Assembly (NCBI GenBank): GCA_964644555.1
Contig: CAZXWI010000011.1
Coordinates: 1 to 27,067 of the forward strand
Length of the DNA: 27,067 nucleotides
Reading direction: 5' to 3'
Source: RUG14186 sp964644555
Lineage (GTDB): Bacteria > Bacillota > Clostridia > Eubacteriales > Anaerofustaceae
The notes under the pieces were generated by a model. That model saw only the letters and a program-made list of their open reading frames with translations, ran no database searches and was not told the origin of the DNA. Below, piece by piece: positions 23,361 to 27,067 of the stretch. Every line of letters starts with the position of its first letter. Position 1 is the first letter of the stretch. Made by a program: the position numbers and the translations under genes.

Positions 23361-24584
23361 TTATTTATTATTTTTGTTGAATTTTTTATGTATTACAAGT
23401 GCTACAACTGCCGCTACCAAACACCATACCGCCAACCATACAAACATTCTGTTGAAACCGCTGATTGGGTCGGCATCAAGCCATCTTCCTATGATGATTG
23501 TGTTGTACGCATCGGGTATATATGCAATACAAGAGATGATTCCCGTTGCCATAGGTGTGTATTCCACTGGTATATTGCAATCCGACATGATTGACCAATA
23601 TGTGGAAAGCAGCATTAGTGCGAGCAATGAGATAAACATTGTAATAATAATTGCCACAACGGTCATATTTTCCATTACAGGAACAAAAATCGAAATAATA
23701 CCGAATGCTGCAAGCATTACAGCAAACGAAAGAGTTTTCGATTTTGATTTATCTACAATAATTCCGCCCAAAATTCCCGCACCTATGGGGATAATGTAGT
23801 TACGAAGTAAAGAGAATAAACTCGATAAATTTGCAGGTATGCCGAGAATCTGAGTTGTGTATGTTCCGAGGTAGTTGGTCTGCACGATAATAGCGTTGTA
23901 GCATGCAAAAATAAATAATGCCATCAGCCAAACTCCCGGTATTTTAAGTGTCTGCATTATTGATACTTTTTGCGGTGTTTCCTCAATGAGCTGCTGCTTT
24001 GTTTCCGAAATTTTCGGCAAAAAAACGAGGCTCAATATACCGAATATGATATAAAGTGCGACTGAAGCATAAAGCATTGCTACATAGCCACTCTTTGCAT
24101 TGACAAACGATGTGAAAAGTGCAATCGATATAAATCCGGCAATGGCAGCAAATAAGTTACGCATGGAATCACTTATTCCCATAAGGCGACCTTGTTCGTT
24201 TTCATTTCCTAAATTCCTTATGATAACCAAATAAGGCGACCATAATGTGGCAATGCTGAATACGGCATACAAAGCATAGATTACCAACATCATGGTGAAA
24301 TTTGGTATCTGTGCTAACCATACGGTTATTGCGGCACACATAAAGCATGAGAGTGCAATAAGTTTCTTTGATTCGAATTTATTAGCCAAAAATCCCGAAA
24401 CCAAGTAACCGAATATTGCAATAAAGCCGTAAACCGAGCCGAGTAGCCCCATTTGAGTATTATTTATCCCGAATACTTCCAATGTTTGGTCGTAAAACGA
24501 GAATCTGATGTAAGGAATGAAAAAGCACATTCCTACAGCAAAACTAACTAATACCAATGATAAATTCCTTCTTGTTTTTGTCAT
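23361..24584 (-). CDS. MFS transporter (nitrate/sugar-phosphate-like subgroup)
   Basis: A 407-residue, 12-helix major facilitator. The N-terminus has SFYDQTLEVFGINNTQMGLLGSVYG-type spacing followed by GYLVSGFLANKFESKKLIA, the usual loop 2-3 motif of the group, and a second copy GGIIVDKSKSKTLS between helices 8 and 9. It is only distantly similar to the neighbouring MFS protein, so the two may move different compounds or act in opposite directions. AAAGGA lies nine bases before the ATG. It lies behind the 40-residue gene, separated by about 100 bases with two hairpins. Its place in a URO-D methyltransferase unit suggests import of a methylated substrate or export of the product; this is inference. 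Confidence 0.9.
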   Translation of the reverse strand: MTKTRRNLSLVLVSFAVGMCFFIPYIRFSFYDQTLEVFGINNTQMGLLGSVYGFIAIFGYLVSGFLANKFESKKLIALSCFMCAAITVWLAQIPNFTMMLVIYALYAVFSIATLWSPYLVIIRNLGNENEQGRLMGISDSMRNLFAAIAGFISIALFTSFVNAKSGYVAMLYASVALYIIFGILSLVFLPKISETKQQLIEETPQKVSIMQTLKIPGVWLMALFIFACYNAIIVQTNYLGTYTTQILGIPANLSSLFSLLRNYIIPIGAGILGGIIVDKSKSKTLSFAVMLAAFGIISIFVPVMENMTVVAIIITMFISLLALMLLSTYWSIMSDCNIPVEYTPMATGIISCIAYIPDAYNTIIIGRWLDADPISGFNRMFVWLAVWCLVAAVVALVIHKKFNKNNK

Positions 24585-24632
24585 TTTAGTTTTCCTTTCG
24601 TAAATATTTATTGGTAGTAATAAATTTATAAA

Positions 24633-24676
24633 TAAGCATATGCTTAAATATTAAACGCACATGCCTATAAGCGTTG
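24633..24676 (-). other. two hairpins in the gap between the 40-residue gene and the MFS gene
   Basis: TAAGCATATGCTTA (24633-24646) is a perfect 14-base palindrome, and AACGC/GCGTT (24654-24658 with 24671-24675) forms a second stem. On the minus strand the palindrome is followed by TTTATAAATTT, so it may act as a weak attenuator that lowers MFS expression compared with the URO-D gene. Confidence 0.4.
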
Positions 24677-24683
24677 AAATTCA

Positions 24684-24806
24684 TTAAAGATATGCTATAA
24701 ACGAAAATGTTAAAATATCCAACATATCTTCCGCTTGTATTTCGTCAAGTCCGTTTTCGGATAAGATATTTTTTATATCTTTTGGATAAATATCATGTTG
24801 TTCCAT
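24684..24806 (-). CDS. 40-residue acidic protein in the URO-D unit
   Basis: A short gene with its own AAAGGAG, eight bases before the ATG, 12 bases behind the URO-D stop. The product (start MEQHDIYPKDIKN, end FSFIAYL) is acidic and helical, with EDMLDILTFSFIAYL as an amphipathic to hydrophobic terminal helix. No family is recognised. Good start signal and tight spacing make it a plausible real gene; it could be an accessory subunit of the methyltransferase-like protein or a membrane-associated regulator of the transporter downstream. Confidence 0.65.
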   Translation of the reverse strand: MEQHDIYPKDIKNILSENGLDEIQAEDMLDILTFSFIAYL

Positions 24807-24818
24807 TAAATCGCTCCT

Positions 24819-25979
24819 TTATAATTCGTAAGAGTTGACAGTGTCGCAAACAATGTGTAAATTCTCAGCGTTGGCATCTCTTTGGTAAGTAATGCCCTTG
24901 TCCGTTGTAAATACAAATTTTCTTTCGCTTGCATATTTTCTAAGTGCTTCTATAGTGTATTTACGGCATTCTTCCTTTGTCATAGACCCGAATATGCTAA
25001 GAGGCATTCCGCCCACATATATAAACTTGTCATCAAAACGAGCTATCAAATCATCTAAACTATCCATTTCAGAATGAAGCATGCACTTTCCTTTCGGGAA
25101 ATCCTCCAAGTGAGGCATTAACCCTGCGGCAGTTCCTTCAACCATAAAGTAGAAGTTTAAGTCTTTGTCAAACACTTCGTTTAATTTCTTTTCCAAAAAC
25201 GGCCATATAAAGGTGTCGAACTGCTTGGGGTTGGTCAAAGTTTGCCCCAAAATGCATAGCTGGAACTGGATCGGATATTCTTCTTTATCAAGATAAGGAG
25301 TGTACTTGTCCATGTATGAATTAAATAGATTCTCAAAGCTTTCGAGTGCAGACAAAAGTTCCGATTTATTTCTTCTCATGTGCATGGATATATTTTTCAT
25401 TCCGACTATGTACTGAAACAAATAGTCAAAAGACGGTTGATATATAGGCACATCTGATAAAAACAAACCGGGGCTGATTTGGTCTATTTCCTGCCTTATT
25501 TTGAGTGTGTTTTCGGTATGCTCATTGCTAAGCTTCAAAAATTCGCAGATGGTTTCGGCTCTTTTTTGTGTGGAAAGATTTTTGAACTTTACTTGATAAA
25601 ATTTGTTCCATAAATAGGCTTTCGGATCTTCTGCAAGATATTTGTAATCGTCAGGGTCTGAAAGATATGCAATATCTTTAAAGTTCAAGCTGTAGTTTTC
25701 ATCGGATAAAAAATAATCTTCCGATCCCAAACATCTTGATAAAAACAGCGACTGGTATCCACCCATATCGTAGTAGAGATCTGCAGGGAAGATTTTTGTA
25801 ATCTCTTTATACGAATTAAGTATATTAAGGCTGTTGTATACAGCCTCGGAATATCCATGTCCGGCGGTATTGTAGACAATATGCCCTTGCAGGTTCAGAT
25901 ATAAAGGTACTTTTTTCGGTTTCGACTTTGGATCGAATAAGTCGAAAAATAATTGTTTTTTTTCATCAATTACAGTCAT
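24819..25979 (-). CDS. uroporphyrinogen decarboxylase (URO-D) superfamily protein, methyltransferase-like
   Basis: A 386-residue TIM-barrel protein of the URO-D superfamily, whose non-HemE members are mostly cobalamin-dependent methyltransferases. The C-terminal third follows the family order: strand NFYFMVEG (residues 275-282), then LPKGK-like FPKGKCMLHSEMD (294-306), YVGGMPLSIFG (321-331) and a TPEE-like MTKEECRKY helix. The HemE N-terminal Arg-rich substrate loop is missing, so it is not heme synthesis. The H-x-C...C zinc site of MtaA-like enzymes is not seen: E281 replaces the first Cys, and TTDKG (358-362) replaces the later GC. AGGAG is six bases before the ATG. No corrinoid protein gene is nearby. 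Substrate unknown. Confidence 0.85.
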   Translation of the reverse strand: MTVIDEKKQLFFDLFDPKSKPKKVPLYLNLQGHIVYNTAGHGYSEAVYNSLNILNSYKEITKIFPADLYYDMGGYQSLFLSRCLGSEDYFLSDENYSLNFKDIAYLSDPDDYKYLAEDPKAYLWNKFYQVKFKNLSTQKRAETICEFLKLSNEHTENTLKIRQEIDQISPGLFLSDVPIYQPSFDYLFQYIVGMKNISMHMRRNKSELLSALESFENLFNSYMDKYTPYLDKEEYPIQFQLCILGQTLTNPKQFDTFIWPFLEKKLNEVFDKDLNFYFMVEGTAAGLMPHLEDFPKGKCMLHSEMDSLDDLIARFDDKFIYVGGMPLSIFGSMTKEECRKYTIEALRKYASERKFVFTTDKGITYQRDANAENLHIVCDTVNSYEL

Positions 25980-25994
25980 TCTTTGCTCCTAAAT

Positions 25995-26026
25995 TTGTGT
26001 ATACACAATATTGTGTATACACAATA
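25995..26026. promoter_or_regulatory. tandem palindromic operator, probably for the TetR regulator
   Basis: TTGTGTATACACAA, a perfect 14-bp palindrome, occurs twice (25995-26008 and 26011-26024), two bases apart, with a 16-base period. The whole 30 bases are also one perfect palindrome, and the second copy extends to 18 bp. A looser copy, GTGTAT-5-ATACAC, lies at 26105-26121 near the tetR leader. TetR dimers bind such sites, often two per operator. It overlaps the -10 of the URO-D promoter. Confidence 0.88.
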
Positions 26027-26049
26027 ACATATTTTTATTTGATTGTAAA
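26021..26049 (-). promoter_or_regulatory. promoter of the URO-D/MFS unit
   Basis: On the minus strand TTTACA (26049-26044), five of six consensus positions, and TATTGT (26026-26021), four of six, are 17 bases apart. The -10 lies in the distal palindrome and the second palindrome covers the start region, so a bound TetR would block transcription. The transcript leader would be about 35-40 bases. Confidence 0.6.
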
Positions 26050-26178
26050 CACTTTTTTCTGAATTATTTTATTTTTATCGTAAAATTATTCGGGTAAATT
26101 TTGTGTGTATATAAAATACACTTGCAATTGAACCTTTTTCTTTGTAAAATATTTTTAATCACACTCAAAGAGGGTATC

Positions 26179-26817
26179 ATGGCATATAAAAAAGGTGAAG
26201 AAACACGCAATTTAATTCTTAGCGAGAGCAAAAAGATTTTTCTTGATTTTGGATATAAAAAAACGACTTACAAAATTTTGGGTGAGCATCTCAATATCAA
26301 CCAAAATCTCATAAGCTACTATTTTTCGTGTAAAGGCAGACTTGCACAATATATCCTCGAGGATTTTTTTAATGCGGAAGACATCTTTATTAAGAATCAC
26401 TGCTCAAAAAAACAATCTCCGATGGTTTTTTATGCAATGCATAACAGAATACATTACCGAATATTTGCGGAAAATGAGAAAATTCTCACATTTTATTCAG
26501 AGGTAATCGCCGAAAATCTTTTAAATGACATATATTGCAATATAGATTCCACAAAAAAACTGTACCATGCATTTTTTGAATATTACAACACAGAACTTAT
26601 TTATCCATATTCATACTACATGCATATGGAAATGGCAAGTGAAACGCAAATTATGAAATACTTCACTCCCGATTTAGCATACGATGAGCAATTTCTGCGT
26701 TTCGTTTTGAGCGTATTCCCTAAATTTATAGGCATAAAAGATGAAGAAATAATCTCCGCTGTTGAACAGTCCAAAATCTTGTGTCAAAATATTTCCACAA
26801 AGGAGTTTAGTTTTTAG
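26179..26817 (+). CDS. TetR family transcriptional regulator
   Basis: A 212-residue regulator. The N-terminal DNA-binding domain has the TetR layout ETRNLILSESKKIFLDFGYKKT, then the helix-turn-helix TYKILGEHLNINQNLISYYF (residues about 30-50), where the ISYYF turn is the family hallmark, followed by CKGRLAQYIL. The C-terminal 140 residues form an all-helical effector domain rich in aromatics with no recognisable ligand signature. The ATG at 26179 is chosen because AAAGAGGG lies upstream; the longer frame to 26101 would run over the operator-like site and has no ribosome signal. It is divergent from the URO-D gene and very probably represses that unit, and perhaps itself, through the palindromes between them. 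Confidence 0.9.
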   Translation: MAYKKGEETRNLILSESKKIFLDFGYKKTTYKILGEHLNINQNLISYYFSCKGRLAQYILEDFFNAEDIFIKNHCSKKQSPMVFYAMHNRIHYRIFAENEKILTFYSEVIAENLLNDIYCNIDSTKKLYHAFFEYYNTELIYPYSYYMHMEMASETQIMKYFTPDLAYDEQFLRFVLSVFPKFIGIKDEEIISAVEQSKILCQNISTKEFSF

Positions 26818-26908
26818 GTGGAGTGGAGGGATGGATAATAGATAGCGAATGAAAGTTGGGTGTATAATAATAGGCAGAAGGAAAAGAGGATATGATAATT
26901 ACCAGATA

Positions 26909-26991
26909 AGGGAACTGGTCCCCATGTATCGAGAGTTCTTCAAAATCACGAAAGTTTGATTCTGTGGACCAGTTCTCTACGCATTTTTTTT
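26909..26991 (+). terminator. long-stem hairpin with T-run after tetR (terminator, sRNA end or MITE-like element)
   Basis: AGGGAACTGGTCC (26909-26921) pairs with GGACCAGTTCTCT (26966-26978) over 13 positions, one of them G-U. A 44-base interior can form a further small hairpin (AATCA/TGATT). Eight T residues follow after five bases (26984-26991). It would terminate tetR transcripts about 90 bases after the stop, but the near-symmetric ends could also mark a small repeat element. Positions 26818-26908 and 26992-27067 hold no gene that I can support. Confidence 0.55.
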
Positions 26992-27067
26992 AAAAATAAG
27001 CCCTTTTTGGCGCAACCCTCCCCAATAATTCCCATTTCAACACACTTATTCAGCTAAAACTCACCCG

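Noticed and set aside
24819..25979. HemE, true uroporphyrinogen decarboxylase
   Set aside because: The N-terminal Arg-containing substrate motif of HemE is missing, and the gene lies with transporters rather than heme genes.
1..27067. CRISPR arrays, tRNA or rRNA genes, insertion sequences
   Set aside because: No regularly spaced repeats, cloverleaf-like segments, rRNA sequence or transposase-like frames were recognised on either strand.

Overview
The window looks like a chromosomal segment of a low-GC Gram-positive anaerobe (Firmicutes, Clostridia-like). Pointers to this are strong AAAGGAGG-type ribosome binding sites, frequent TTG starts, a YtrA-type GntR/ABC operon, an ACT-domain/DUF711 gene pair, and a phage module whose holin and fibre proteins are of Firmicutes type. 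The species cannot be named from the sequence alone.

Layout. Positions 1-485 are AT-rich noncoding DNA with several DnaA-box-like 9-mers. A two-gene unit follows (486-4240): a UPF0182 membrane protein and methionyl-tRNA formyltransferase (fmt), closed by a hairpin terminator. Next is a three-gene unit (4395-6445): a UPF0237 ACT-domain protein, its usual partner DUF711/UPF0210, and a small FmdE-like protein, again with a terminator. Positions 6526-8430 hold a GntR regulator, an ABC ATPase and an ABC-2 permease, driven by a consensus promoter whose -10 lies inside a perfect inverted repeat. A 14-bp bidirectional terminator (8449-8483) separates this operon from the next, convergent block.

Positions 8485-22112, all on the minus strand, form a compact short-tailed-phage (P22-like) late operon. 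In transcription order it encodes a truncated TerS-like protein, TerL, a small membrane/Cys protein, portal, a Ser-rich coiled-coil protein, scaffold, coat, a probable decoration protein, head-tail adaptor, beta-propeller-like tail hub, three tail fibre/receptor-binding proteins, three small proteins, an M15 endolysin, an SPP1-type holin and a CHAP-like cysteine peptidase. Host-type genes abut both ends. There is no integrase, repressor, replication gene or tape measure. Apart from terS every gene appears intact. A promoter sits just upstream of terS and a terminator just after the last gene. The main hypothesis is a domesticated particle-making locus, possibly GTA-like; a decayed prophage is the alternative.

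Beyond it, minus-strand genes 22170-25979 encode two MFS transporters, a 40-residue protein and a URO-D-superfamily methyltransferase-like protein. They are divergent from a TetR regulator (26179-26817). The intergenic region carries two adjacent 14-bp palindromes that overlap the promoter of the URO-D operon, so TetR probably controls uptake and processing of an unknown, perhaps methylated, compound. The last 250 bases hold a hairpin/inverted-repeat element followed by a T-run. No tRNA, rRNA, CRISPR array or insertion sequence was recognised.
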